Below are positions 27,552 to 36,171 of a DNA stretch of 55,195 bases, in pieces (positions within the stretch are counted from its first letter, which is position 1; every line of letters starts with the position of its first letter). The position numbers and the translations under genes were made by a program. The stretch spans positions 1-55,195 of the forward strand of contig QJYK01000232.1 of assembly GCA_003248075.1 (NCBI GenBank). Reading direction: 5' to 3'. The notes under the pieces were generated by a model that had not been told where the DNA came from, ran no database searches, and was given only the letters and a program-made list of their open reading frames with translations. The DNA is from Gemmatimonadota bacterium. GTDB taxonomy: Bacteria > Gemmatimonadota > Gemmatimonadetes > Longimicrobiales > Gaopeijiaceae.

Positions 27552-29038
27552 TGGAGCGTTGGATCGTCGTCACGCTCATCATCGCAGTCTACCTGGTCGC
27601 GACGCTCGCGATCGGGCTCCTGGCCGGACGCAGGGCGAGCCATTCCGTGGCCGGATACGTGGCCGGTGACCGGAGCTTCGGCCTGGTGGTCATGTACTTC
27701 GTCACGGGGGCGACGGTCTTCAGCTCGTTCGCGTTCCTCGGAGGCCCGGGGTGGGCTTACTCTCGTGGAGCCGCGGCCTTCTACATCCTGGGGTACGGGG
27801 TCCTGGGAATCGCGCCCTTCTACTGGATGGGGCCGCGGATCGGGGCGCTGGGTCGGCGGCTGGGCCACGTCACCCAGGCGCAGATGATCACCGGGCGCTT
27901 TCCCTCGCGCGCCCTGTCGGCTTTGATCGCGGTGATGAGTCTCATCGCGTTCGTGCCCTACATCACGATCCAGATCCGGGGGGCGGGGATCGTGATCGAG
28001 GCGGTGACCGACGGTCATGTCCCCCTGTGGATCGGCGCCCTGGCGGCGTACGGGATCGTGATCCTCTACGTGCTGGTGTCCGGGGTCATGGCCGTGGGGT
28101 GGACGAACACCTTCCAGGGGGTGTTCATGGTCGTCATCGCGTGGTCCCTCGGCCTCTATCTGCCGTACCGGCTCTACGGCGGGGTCGGACCGATGTTCGA
28201 GCGGATCGCGGCCGCAAGACCCGAGCTGCTGGTACCGCCCGGTCTGGCCGCGTCCGGCGAGCCCTGGAGCTGGGGCGCGTACTCGTCCTACATCCTGGTG
28301 AGCGCCGTGGGGCTCATGATGTGGCCGCATCTCTTCATGAAGGCGTACACCGCCAAGGACGATGATACGCTTCGCCGGACCGTCATCCTGTTCCCCACCT
28401 TCCAGCTCTTCCTGATCCCGGTCTTCTTGATCGGCTTCAGCGGGGTGCTCTTCCCCGAAGCGCCGCCGGATCCCGACTCCATCCTGCCGTTCATGATCCT
28501 GCGGACGGATCTGCCGGCGCTGGTCGTCGGACTCTTCTGCGCCGGCGCGCTCTCGGCATCCATGTCCACGGGTGACGCCCTCCTGCACGCCTCGGCGTCC
28601 GTCGTGGTAGAGGACGGTGTGGCCCGCTACGTACGGCTGGACGACCGGGTCCAGCGAATCCTGATGCGCGCCCTGGTCCTGCTCACGGGCGCGGTATCCT
28701 ACTGGTTCGCGCTCGACGAGGATTCCTCGTTGGTGCAGCTGCTGGCGTCGGCGTATGGGATCGTGTCACAGCTCGCGCCTCCGGTCGTCGCAGCCCTGTA
28801 CTGGCGGCGTGCGACTACGGGGGGCGTCGCCGCCGGGCTCATCGCGGGCTGGGCCACGGCTGCCTTCTTCTACCTGAACCCCGAGCTGAAGCCCTTCGGA
28901 CTGCACGAGGGCGTGCTCGGCCTTCTGGTGCACGTGCCCGTTCTGGTCGGGGTCAGCCTGGCGATGCAGCCCCAACCCGAGAGGCTCCTGAACGAGTTCT
29001 TCGACGAGGGGGGGGACGCCGGGGAGATGGGCGGATGA
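27551..29038 (+). CDS. Sodium:solute symporter (SSS family)
   Basis: 495 residues with about thirteen predicted membrane helices. The first helix is WIVVTLIIAVYLVATLAIGLLAG. Family marks include SHSVAGYVAGDRSFGLVVMYFVTGATVFSSFAFLGGPGWAYSRGA, the region that lines the sodium and substrate site in SSS transporters, and LFCAGALSASMSTGDALLHASASVVVEDG near helix 8. The paired DUF3311 gene and this sequence place it in the branch of monocarboxylate/acetate- or pantothenate-like symporters; the substrate is not determined. Given the acyl-CoA genes upstream, a carboxylate is a fair guess. Its stop overlaps the chorismate mutase start (ATGA). Confidence 0.92.
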   Translation: MERWIVVTLIIAVYLVATLAIGLLAGRRASHSVAGYVAGDRSFGLVVMYFVTGATVFSSFAFLGGPGWAYSRGAAAFYILGYGVLGIAPFYWMGPRIGALGRRLGHVTQAQMITGRFPSRALSALIAVMSLIAFVPYITIQIRGAGIVIEAVTDGHVPLWIGALAAYGIVILYVLVSGVMAVGWTNTFQGVFMVVIAWSLGLYLPYRLYGGVGPMFERIAAARPELLVPPGLAASGEPWSWGAYSSYILVSAVGLMMWPHLFMKAYTAKDDDTLRRTVILFPTFQLFLIPVFLIGFSGVLFPEAPPDPDSILPFMILRTDLPALVVGLFCAGALSASMSTGDALLHASASVVVEDGVARYVRLDDRVQRILMRALVLLTGAVSYWFALDEDSSLVQLLASAYGIVSQLAPPVVAALYWRRATTGGVAAGLIAGWATAAFFYLNPELKPFGLHEGVLGLLVHVPVLVGVSLAMQPQPERLLNEFFDEGGDAGEMGG

Positions 29039-29373
29039 GCCAAGACGAGCTGGAGCGGCTGCGTGCGCGCATCCGGGAGGTCGACCGTGAGCTGGTCCGG
29101 CTGGTCGGCGAACGCCGCGACCTGGCCGTCGCCGTGGGGCGAGCCAAAGAGGCGCTTGGCATGCCGGTGCTGGACCCCCCGCAAGAGGCCCGAGTGGTGC
29201 GCCGCGCCGCGGAGCTCGCGCGCGAGACCGGTGTCGACGAAGAAACCGTCCGCGACGTGCTCTGGCGCATCATCGCGTCGGCCCGCGACGCTCAGGAGGG
29301 GCAGACCCGGTGGGGTCCGCCCCTCCCGGGCCACGTCGAGCAGTCCGGCGGGTCCGAGCCGGAGGGTGGTTAG
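29035..29373 (+). CDS. Chorismate mutase (AroQ type II)
   Basis: 112 residues with the all-helical AroQ pattern: LERLRARIREVDRELVRLVGERRDLAVAVGRAKEALGMPVLDPPQEARVV in segments carrying the key Arg, Lys and Glu positions, then VRDVLWRIIASARD. It converts chorismate to prephenate for Phe and Tyr. The conserved core ends near residue 88; the rest (EGQTRWGPPLPGHVEQSGG) is a short disordered tail. It stands alone, without prephenate dehydratase or DAHP synthase fused or nearby, and overlaps the symporter gene by four bases. Confidence 0.88.
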   Translation: MSQDELERLRARIREVDRELVRLVGERRDLAVAVGRAKEALGMPVLDPPQEARVVRRAAELARETGVDEETVRDVLWRIIASARDAQEGQTRWGPPLPGHVEQSGGSEPEGG

Positions 29374-29386
29374 CCTCGGACAGGCT
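29372..29386. terminator. Small hairpin at a convergent junction
   Basis: AGCCT-CGGAC-AGGCT is a perfect 5-bp stem with a 5-base loop spanning the 14-base gap between the chorismate mutase and transglycosylase stops. It resembles the hairpin at 14513-14529 and may be a bidirectional terminator, though no T tract follows. Confidence 0.3.
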
Positions 29387-29387
29387 C

Positions 29388-30392
29388 CTACCGCGGTCGC
29401 CGCCGGCTGGCGATCGACGCAACCACCGCGGAGGAGGTACCCTCGGGAACCCTCACCGGGTAGGTCTCGTCCGGCGGCGTAGCGCCGCGGATCAGGTGGG
29501 GGTTGAGCTCGCGCAGCTCGGACGTCTCGACCCCGAGGACGCGGGCCACCCGCGCCAACGTCGTGCCACCCGGCACGAACACGCGGTCGAACCGGTACGG
29601 GGGCGCCTCCTCCACGTCAAAACCCTCGGCCTGGGCGTTTTCGGCCAGAAGCGTCGCGGCCACCAGGCGCGGTACGTACTCGCGGGTCTCCAAGGGCAGA
29701 TGGGGGGCCACCTGCCAATAGAGCGAGTCCGAGCCCGTGCTTCCGTCCACGTGCCGGCGCAGAACTCGGTCGATACGACCGGGGCCCGCATTGTACGCGG
29801 CCACGGCGAGGTACCACGACCCGTATCGTTGGTGGAGCCATCGGAGGTAGTCCAGAGCCGCGCCCGTCGCGCGCACCGGGTCCCTACGCTCGTCCACCCA
29901 CTCGTCGACCCTGAGACCGTACTGCTCGGCCGTGGGGCCCATGAACTGCCACAGTCCCACGGCCGACGCGGGGGAGGTCGCGTGCGGCACGAAGCCCCCC
30001 TCGAGCATCGAGACGTACACCAGCTCTTCGGGCATGGCTCGGGCGCGCAGGCGGTCCCGGATCAGATCCTCGAACACGCCCTTGCGCTCGAGCAGTCGCT
30101 GAAAGGCCCAGCGCTGGTCGGTGCGGAACCTGCGCCTCCAGTACTCCACGCGGTCGTTGACGTCGAGGGACAACTCCTCGCCAAGGGGCGACGCGCTGAC
30201 CACAGGTGAGGGGGGAGCCACCGAATCACCGACGACGTCGCCCATGCCCAGCAGCAGGAAGGGCACGATGAGGACCGGGATGGCCCGGGACGAACGCCGG
30301 GTCGATGCGGTCGGTCCAACGTCCGGGGCGTCCTCTGACATCCCGGCTCCACGGGGTCGGGCACCCGGCCCGCACCTCGAGACAACATCCAT
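29388..30392 (-). CDS. Lytic murein transglycosylase with LysM domain (MltD-like)
   Basis: 334 residues from the ATG at 30392 with GGGAGG six bases upstream; an ATG at 30341 is an alternative. A membrane segment (IPVLIVPFLLLGMGDVVG) anchors or exports it. The SLT domain spans about 100-250: catalytic Glu131 in VSMLEGGFVPHATSPASAVGLWQFM, AEQYGLRVDEWVDERRDPVRAT, and AVAAYNAGPGRIDRVLRR. A LysM-like peptidoglycan-binding module is at about 270-320 (TTLARVARVLGVETSELRELNP). It cuts the glycan backbone to make 1,6-anhydromuropeptides during cell-wall remodelling. It is the last minus-strand gene before the convergent junction with chorismate mutase. Confidence 0.93.
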   Translation of the reverse strand: MDVVSRCGPGARPRGAGMSEDAPDVGPTASTRRSSRAIPVLIVPFLLLGMGDVVGDSVAPPSPVVSASPLGEELSLDVNDRVEYWRRRFRTDQRWAFQRLLERKGVFEDLIRDRLRARAMPEELVYVSMLEGGFVPHATSPASAVGLWQFMGPTAEQYGLRVDEWVDERRDPVRATGAALDYLRWLHQRYGSWYLAVAAYNAGPGRIDRVLRRHVDGSTGSDSLYWQVAPHLPLETREYVPRLVAATLLAENAQAEGFDVEEAPPYRFDRVFVPGGTTLARVARVLGVETSELRELNPHLIRGATPPDETYPVRVPEGTSSAVVASIASRRRPR

Positions 30393-30597
30393 CGTCCACC
30401 TCCCGGCTGAGACCCCTCACCGCCCCGGGTACCTGACGAGCAGGCTTCCGCCGGTGGTTTTCTCGAGGGGTCGGGGGATCAGAAGGAGGCCTTCGGAGAT
30501 CGCCTGCGACCGCACCTGACTCCCCGATCGTCCGGGAAGCCGAACGTTGAAACCCATGAGATTGCTTCGGGTTCCGTACGGTCGGGGGGAAAGGGCG

Positions 30598-30619
30598 GGC
30601 CGGTGTGTGCGCACCGGCC
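30598..30619 (-). terminator. Hairpin downstream of rpmA
   Basis: GGCCGGTG (30598-30605) and CACCGGCC (30612-30619) form a perfect 8-bp stem with a 6-base loop, 30 bases after the rpmA stop. Only a TTT follows on the minus strand a few bases on, so it is a weak intrinsic terminator at best. Confidence 0.45.
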
Positions 30620-30648
30620 GGCGCCGGCTCCGCGGGCCTCGGCGGGAG

Positions 30649-30903
30649 CTACTCCGCGGGGTAGACCGAAATCACCGGCCGGCGCCGAAGTCGCTCGAAC
30701 CGGACCACACCGTCGACCAGAGCGAACAGCGTGTCGTCGTTGCCCCGGCCGACGTTGCGCCCCGGATGGAAGCGCGTGCCGCGTTGCCGAACCAAGATGC
30801 TACCGGCGCTCACAGGCTGTCCGCCGAAGCGCTTCACACCCAGATATTGCGGGTTGCTGTCCCGACCGTTCCGGCTCGAGCCAACCCCTTTTTTGTGTGC
30901 CAT
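30649..30903 (-). CDS. rpmA: 50S ribosomal protein L27
   Basis: 84 residues beginning [20 protein letters not shown], with [22 protein letters not shown] and [15 protein letters not shown], the L27 signature. Its N-terminus reaches the ribosomal peptidyl-transferase centre. There is no extra N-terminal extension of the kind that Firmicutes L27 cleaves off. It follows rplU by 39 bases in the standard rplU-rpmA order. Confidence 0.98.
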   Translation of the reverse strand: MAHKKGVGSSRNGRDSNPQYLGVKRFGGQPVSAGSILVRQRGTRFHPGRNVGRGNDDTLFALVDGVVRFERLRRRPVISVYPAE

Positions 30904-30942
30904 GGTTCGTGCTCGTCGTTGTCGAAGGGTCGACCCCGGCGC

Positions 30943-31260
30943 TCAGCTGAGCGCCACCTCGTCCACCCTGATCTCGGTGAAGCCCTGACGGTGTCCCTGC
31001 TTCCGCCGATAGTTCTTGCGTCGCTTGCGCTTGAACACGATCAACTTCTTCTCGCGGCCGTGGCGGATCACCTCCGCGATCACGGACGCGCCCTCGACCA
31101 CGGGGGCCCCCACCTTCACCTGACTGTCGTCGTCCCCGGCGAGCAGGACCTGGTCGAACGTCACCTTGTCCCCGGGCTCCGCCTGGAGACTCGGGATCCG
31201 GATGTGGGAGCCTGGCTCGGCCCGGAACTGCTTGCCGCCGGTCTGGAATACCGCGTACAT
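30943..31260 (-). CDS. rplU: 50S ribosomal protein L21
   Basis: 105 residues beginning [22 protein letters not shown], with [24 protein letters not shown] and the basic stretch [21 protein letters not shown] that contacts 23S rRNA. It lies downstream of the RNase G gene, 107 bases away, and upstream of rpmA. A hairpin in the leader may serve autoregulation. Confidence 0.98.
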   Translation of the reverse strand: MYAVFQTGGKQFRAEPGSHIRIPSLQAEPGDKVTFDQVLLAGDDDSQVKVGAPVVEGASVIAEVIRHGREKKLIVFKRKRRKNYRRKQGHRQGFTEIRVDEVALS

Positions 31261-31284
31261 GGTGGTCCCCGCTCAGGTCGCATC

Positions 31285-31299
31285 GCTCTGAAACAGAGC
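31285..31299 (-). promoter_or_regulatory. Hairpin in the rplU leader
   Basis: GCTCTG-AAA-CAGAGC is a perfect 6-bp stem with a 3-base loop, 25 bases before the L21 start. A TTGACC hexamer at 31328-31333 (minus strand) may be a -35 box for a local promoter, but no convincing -10 was found. The hairpin could be part of an L21 autoregulatory site. Confidence 0.35.
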
Positions 31300-31367
31300 C
31301 TGTAAATGTCGACCGGCCCAGGCGGTGGGTCAAGGCCGAGCGACCCTTGGAGCAGCCACGGTCGGCG

Positions 31368-32921
31368 TCAGAGAACGGCGTACTGGTCCGTGACATCCGT
31401 CTCGGCCGGTCCAGCCAGGAGACGGAACTCATCCTGCCGCATGAGTGGGTCGTCGCGGAGATCCAGCTCCATGCGGGTCCCCTTCCTCAGACGGGGCAGG
31501 AAGTCCGGTTCTTCCTCGATCACCTGGAGCGCCACCTCCGGGTGGACACGCACCACCATGCGCTTCTGCTCGCGGGCCGCCGCGGCACGCCTCAGGCTGC
31601 GCTCGATGCGGCGCACGACCGTTGCCGGCGTGAACACCCGACCCGACCCACCGCAGGAGGAACACACCTCGCTCAGGGTGTGGATCAGGGGCGGTCGCAC
31701 CCGCTGCCGGGTCATCTCGACGAGTCCGAGGTGACTGACCTCGAACGCCTTGGTACGCGCCCTGTCACGACCCAGATGCGTGCGAAGCTCCTGGAGGACC
31801 TTGTCCCGATTCTCCTGCGTCTCCATGTCGATGAAGTCGACGACGATGATCCCGCCCACGTCGCGGAGGCGAAGCTGCCGGGCAATCTCCCGGGCGGCGT
31901 CCAGGTTCGTCCGAAGGATGGTATGTTCGGGGTCCTTCTTGCCCTTGCCGGTGAACCGTCCCGTGTTCACGTCGATGGAGACCAACGCTTCGGTGGGCTC
32001 GATGACCACGTGCCCGCCGGACTTCAGGTCGACGCGTCTCTGGAAGATCCGCTGGATCTCCTCATCAACATCGTATTCGTCGAAGAGCGGGACCGGCCCG
32101 CCGTGCAGGTGGACCCGGTCCATCAGGTCCGGATCCACGCTCCGCACGTACTCGACGATCTCGTTGTAGACGCCTCGGTTGTCCACGCGCAGCGCGTCGA
32201 ACTTGTCGCTGAAGAGGTCGCGAATCACACCGCTGACCAGCTTCGCCTCCCCATGCACGCCGCTGGGAGCCTTGGAGGACTGGGCACGACGCTTGATCTT
32301 CTGCCAGAGCGAATGGAGTCGCTTGAACTCCGCCTCGAGGGTCTTCTGCGTCACCTCCTCGCTCACCGTGCGCACGATGATGCCGCCGGAGTCGGGCGGG
32401 AGAACCTCTCGGGCCATCTTGCGCAGCTTGGAGCGCTGGTCTCGGCCCTCGATCTTGCGGCTCACCCCGACGCGCGACGACCCGGGCATGTACACCAGAA
32501 AGCGCCCCGGAAGCGAGACCTGCGCCGTCAGCCGGGGGCCCTTGGTGCTGATGGGCTCCTTGGTCACCTGAACGAGGAGCTCTTGCCCCTTCTGGAGGTG
32601 ATCCTGGATCGGCGGATATCTCGCGGGCCGTCGCCGCCCGCGACCGCCGCCGGAGCCATTACCGTTCCCGTTGTCGTCGTCGTCGACCCCGTCGCCGAGC
32701 TCGAGGTCCGAGACGTGCAGGAACCCCGCCTTCTCGGTCCCGATGTCCACGAAAGCGGCCTGGATGCCAGGTAGAACCGCCTCGACCCGACCGAGGAAGA
32801 TGTCGCCCACGATCCGGTTCTGGTCGGGGCGATCGAACATGATCTCGACGAGCTGCTTGTCTTCAAGAAGCGCCACCCAGGACTCCTGGGCCGTGGCGCT
32901 CACTAGGATTTCTCTCCTCAA
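31368..32921 (-). CDS. rng: Ribonuclease G/E-type endoribonuclease
   Basis: About 517 residues from a TTG at 32921 with GAGGA four bases upstream, matching the family's opening LRREILVSATAQESWVALLEDKQLVE. An upstream frame exists but is not family-like. An S1 RNA-binding domain occupies residues 35-130 and is interrupted at about 77-99 by an Asp/Asn/Gly/Arg-rich loop. The catalytic Asp317 is in LVSIDVNTGRFTG and Asp362 in GGIIVVDFIDM. The zinc-link cysteines are Cys420 and Cys423 (CSSCGGSG). It lacks the long C-terminal scaffold of RNase E, so RNase G is the better name. It processes 5' ends of 16S rRNA and decays mRNA. It heads the cluster with rplU-rpmA. Confidence 0.92.
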   Translation of the reverse strand: MRREILVSATAQESWVALLEDKQLVEIMFDRPDQNRIVGDIFLGRVEAVLPGIQAAFVDIGTEKAGFLHVSDLELGDGVDDDDNGNGNGSGGGRGRRRPARYPPIQDHLQKGQELLVQVTKEPISTKGPRLTAQVSLPGRFLVYMPGSSRVGVSRKIEGRDQRSKLRKMAREVLPPDSGGIIVRTVSEEVTQKTLEAEFKRLHSLWQKIKRRAQSSKAPSGVHGEAKLVSGVIRDLFSDKFDALRVDNRGVYNEIVEYVRSVDPDLMDRVHLHGGPVPLFDEYDVDEEIQRIFQRRVDLKSGGHVVIEPTEALVSIDVNTGRFTGKGKKDPEHTILRTNLDAAREIARQLRLRDVGGIIVVDFIDMETQENRDKVLQELRTHLGRDRARTKAFEVSHLGLVEMTRQRVRPPLIHTLSEVCSSCGGSGRVFTPATVVRRIERSLRRAAAAREQKRMVVRVHPEVALQVIEEEPDFLPRLRKGTRMELDLRDDPLMRQDEFRLLAGPAETDVTDQYAVL

Positions 32922-33149
32922 CTGTTCCTCACTGTGTGCGGTCCACCCGACCCGAACCGAGCCTCGGGCGCGTCCCGACCCCACCGGCACGACGTCTTGC
33001 CGACGTCCCGGCGGAATCCGGCGACCGACCAAACCTCGGGCGCTCCGGGTGCGGCGAGGTCGGCGGAGGCAGGTGTCTCCTCCCCCCACCGGCGCTCGTC
33101 CGCGGCGGACCGGTACTCTCTTATTCCGGTTTTCCTCTACTCCGTTTCC

Positions 33150-34421
33150 CTACCAGGGCGCCGTCGCCCCGGCGGGCTCCCTCGCACTGATTGGCCCCCG
33201 GGCCGCTTCCCGATCGAGGGCCTCCTGCAGGACATGTCGACCGATGACCAGTCTCTGGACCTCGTTGGTACCCTCACCGATCTCGCACACCTTGGCGTCG
33301 CGCATCATGCGCTCGACCGGGTAATCGCTCGTATACCCGGCACCACCCAGGATCTGGATCGCGTCCAGCGTCGCGCGCATGGCGAGCTCTGAACAGAAGA
33401 GCTTCGCCATGGCCGCCTCTTTTGAGAAGGGGCGCCCTCGCGACTTGAGCCACGCGGCATGGTACGTGAGGTGGCGGCCGGCCTCGAGTTCGGTGGCCAT
33501 GTCCGCGAGCCTGAACTGGATCTGCTGGAAGTCCCAGATCCGGCGGCCGAACTGCTCGCGCTCGTGAGCGTACCGGATCGCCGTGTCGAAAGCCCCCTGG
33601 GCCAGTCCCAACGACAGCGCGGCGATCCCGATGCGGCCCGAGTCCAGGGTCTTCATGAAGTTGATGAACCCCTGACCCTCGGCGCCTAGCCGCTGCGCCT
33701 CCGGCACCCAGGCATTCTCCAGATAGAGCTCGCGCGTATCGGAGGCGCGCCAACCCATCTTGTCCTCACGGGCCCCCGCACGCACCCCTTCGGTGAACGG
33801 CAGGCCGTCGTGGTGACCGAGGCCGACCGAACGCGCGCGCTCCAGCTCGACGTTGGGTTTGCACACGATGAAGCTGGTGATCCCACGCGCACCACGCTTC
33901 GGTTCGGTCACGGCCGTGACCGTGAAGATCTCGCCGACCCCGGCGTGCGTGATGAAGATCTTGGAGCCGTCCAGGCGGTAGCCGTCGCCGTCACGGACCG
34001 CGCGCGTACGGGTGCCGGAAGCGTCCGACCCCGCGTCCGGTTCGGTCAGGCCGAACCCTCCTAGCACTTCACCGGAGGCCAGGGGAGGGACGAAACGCCG
34101 CTTCTGCTCCTCGCTGCCGAAGGAGAGGATGGGTGACGTGCCGAGCGTGGTGTGCGCAGAGACCGTGATCGCATGGCTCGCGTCGTGCTTCGCCAGCTCT
34201 TCGACGACCAGGATGTAGGAGAGGTCGTCCAGCCCCATGCCGCCAAGGGCTCTCGGCACGGGGACCCCAAGGAGACCCATCTCGGCCATCGCCCGCACGT
34301 TCTCCCAGGGAAAGCGGCCGGTCTCGTCGAGCTCGCTCGCCACCGGTTCGATCGCATCGAGGGCGAACCGCCGTACGCGCTCCTGGAGGCGAACGTGCTC
34401 GGGCGTCAGGTATCGTTCCAT
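33150..34421 (-). CDS. Acyl-CoA dehydrogenase
   Basis: 423 residues from the ATG at 34421, which lies inside the 3' end of recQ (16-base overlap). FAD-binding and substrate marks are [21 protein letters not shown] and [17 protein letters not shown]. The catalytic Glu is in [18 protein letters not shown], the position used by short-chain and glutaryl/isobutyryl-type enzymes. Before [12 protein letters not shown] lies a stretch of about 25 residues ([21 protein letters not shown]) that is longer than in most homologues and is probably a surface loop. It would desaturate a short or branched acyl-CoA to the 2-enoyl-CoA. It may serve the AtuA/carboxyltransferase/crotonase genes on the other side of recQ. 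The exact substrate is open. Confidence 0.9.
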   Translation of the reverse strand: MERYLTPEHVRLQERVRRFALDAIEPVASELDETGRFPWENVRAMAEMGLLGVPVPRALGGMGLDDLSYILVVEELAKHDASHAITVSAHTTLGTSPILSFGSEEQKRRFVPPLASGEVLGGFGLTEPDAGSDASGTRTRAVRDGDGYRLDGSKIFITHAGVGEIFTVTAVTEPKRGARGITSFIVCKPNVELERARSVGLGHHDGLPFTEGVRAGAREDKMGWRASDTRELYLENAWVPEAQRLGAEGQGFINFMKTLDSGRIGIAALSLGLAQGAFDTAIRYAHEREQFGRRIWDFQQIQFRLADMATELEAGRHLTYHAAWLKSRGRPFSKEAAMAKLFCSELAMRATLDAIQILGGAGYTSDYPVERMMRDAKVCEIGEGTNEVQRLVIGRHVLQEALDREAARGPISAREPAGATAPW

Positions 34422-35932
34422 GGGTGCTCGATAGAAACCAATAGGTCGGGGGTGGACGCCCCGGTACACCGGTCGCATCCACCGCAGCGCGACGGGGCTA
34501 CTTCTCCAAAGTAGGCAAGGAGCGACCGTCGACGACAACCCCTGCCTGTCGCATAGCGCGCCACGGCTCGCAGCTTGGACATGGCCGCCGCCCGGAGTCG
34601 ACCGGCCGGCGACAGCTCGGCATGCCTGCGGACTCCGATGCGCAGCCATTGAGACCCTGCATCGGCCGGTCCGGTTCCGTCGTCCTCGGCGTTCAGGGAG
34701 CCCTGCAGCAGACGCACCGCGCCGATCCGTGCCAAGGCGCCGAGCCGCGACAGCGCCTCCGCGCCGGTGACTCCTCGGCCGAGCGCCTGTGCGATCTGGC
34801 CCACCGCGGCCTCGATCACGCCCCCCTGGTCCGCCATCCCCACCAAGCGACGGCGCGTGTCCCCCAGCACCCGCAAGGGCGGGTGCGCGCGCTCCACGAA
34901 GCCTCGTCCGAGCGCTTCGTCGGCGCGGGCGTGAAAGGCGACGCACCAGGAGGCGGCACCGTCACGGCCTGCGCGCCCGGCCTCCTGGTAGTACGACTCG
35001 AGCGTGCTCGGTAGCTGAACGTGGACGACGAGCCGGATGTCGGCCTTGTCGATGCCCATCCCGAACGCATTGGTCGCCACCACGACGCGAAAGCGCCCCT
35101 CCATGAAGTCTCCCTGGATGCGCGTCCGCTCCCGTGCGTCCAGCCCGGCGTGGTAGGCCTCCGTGGCGACGCCCAGCCCGGCGAGCGCGTCCCGCACGCC
35201 GTCGACGGATCCGCGCGTGCCCGCGTAGACCACCGCGGGACCCCTCGCTCGGCCCAGAAGCCGATACGCCTCCCGGACCCGATGCCCCAGGGAGCCCCCG
35301 GAGAAGACGCCCCAACGGAGGTTCGGACGGTCGAACGAGCGCACGATCTTGAGCGGATGCCGGAGGTCCAGCGATCGGAGGATGTCTTCGCGGACGTGGG
35401 GCGTCGCCGTGGCGGTGAGCGCAAGCATGGGCGCCCGGATCCGGTCTCTGATCCGACCGATCCTTCGGTAGGCCGGTCTGAAGTCGTGGCCCCACTCGCT
35501 GATGCAGTGGGCTTCGTCGACGGCGAGCAAACGGACCCCGGCCGGCGCCAGGGCCTCCAGGAAGCCCGGGACCTCCAACCGTTCGGGCGCAAGGAAGAGT
35601 ACCTGGAGACCACCCGAGCGCGCCCGCTCCAGGACGGCGCGGCGGTGCTCGGGCCGTTGCCCGGCACTGAGGTAGGCCGCCGACAGGCCCCCCGCGGCGG
35701 CTCTCCGCACCTGATCTTCCATCAGCGAAACGAGCGGCGTGATCACGACACAGAGCCCTCCGAGCGCCAGGGCCGGGATCTGATAGCACACGCTCTTGCC
35801 TCCGCCCGTGGGTAACACGCCGAGCGCGTCCCGACCGGAGAGCACCGCTTCGACCAGCTCCTGCTGGCCCGGCCGAAAGCCGGGGTACCCGAAGTGGCGG
35901 CGCAGGAGCACGACCGGGTCCGCGGAGGTCAT
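34406..35932 (-). CDS. recQ: ATP-dependent DNA helicase RecQ, short form
   Basis: 508 residues from the ATG at 35932. Helicase motifs are visible: FGYPGFRPGQQELVEAVLSGRD (motif 0), Walker A at 41-47 (PTGGGKS), DEAH at 139-142 in VDEAHCISEWGHDFRP, TATATP, ATNAFGMGIDKADIRLVVH and QEAGRAGRDG. A zinc-binding C-terminal part has Cys466, Cys483, Cys486 and Cys489 (RCGGCDRCTG). The RQC winged-helix section is present but reduced, and there is no HRDC domain, so it is shorter than E. coli RecQ (609). It repairs stalled forks and unwinds recombination intermediates. Its position between acyl-CoA genes is odd; its 3' end contains the start of the acyl-CoA dehydrogenase. Confidence 0.93.
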   Translation of the reverse strand: MTSADPVVLLRRHFGYPGFRPGQQELVEAVLSGRDALGVLPTGGGKSVCYQIPALALGGLCVVITPLVSLMEDQVRRAAAGGLSAAYLSAGQRPEHRRAVLERARSGGLQVLFLAPERLEVPGFLEALAPAGVRLLAVDEAHCISEWGHDFRPAYRRIGRIRDRIRAPMLALTATATPHVREDILRSLDLRHPLKIVRSFDRPNLRWGVFSGGSLGHRVREAYRLLGRARGPAVVYAGTRGSVDGVRDALAGLGVATEAYHAGLDARERTRIQGDFMEGRFRVVVATNAFGMGIDKADIRLVVHVQLPSTLESYYQEAGRAGRDGAASWCVAFHARADEALGRGFVERAHPPLRVLGDTRRRLVGMADQGGVIEAAVGQIAQALGRGVTGAEALSRLGALARIGAVRLLQGSLNAEDDGTGPADAGSQWLRIGVRRHAELSPAGRLRAAAMSKLRAVARYATGRGCRRRSLLAYFGEVAPSRCGGCDRCTGASTPDLLVSIEHPWNDT

Positions 35933-35970
35933 GGACCAACCTGCGCCGGCGTCCGGGACGCCGGGATGGC

Positions 35971-36168
35971 TCAGGAAGCCCCGCCGTCGGGACCGTGCGA
36001 GAGGAAGCGGATCGCCATGCCGAGCACGAGGACGACGATGGCCGCGCCGACCATCCAACGCTCGTCCAGGAAGATCCCCGCCAGGCCCAGCACCGCGCCC
36101 GTCACGAAGATGCGGACCTTCCACTCCAGGAAGGGCCCGGCCTGTCGATCACGGACGGGGCGGAACAC
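35971..36168 (-). CDS. Small two-helix membrane protein, unknown function
   Basis: 65 residues from a GTG at 36168, three bases after the stop of the crotonase. Residues 20-32 (RIFVTGAVLGLAGIF) and 38-55 (WMVGAAIVVLVLGMAIRF) are membrane helices. There is no conserved catalytic residue and I recognise no family. Tight spacing to the genes on both sides suggests translation with the crotonase and recQ. A small membrane adaptor is possible, but nothing in the sequence proves it. Confidence 0.55.
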   Translation of the reverse strand: MFRPVRDRQAGPFLEWKVRIFVTGAVLGLAGIFLDERWMVGAAIVVLVLGMAIRFLSHGPDGGAS

Positions 36169-36171
36169 GGA

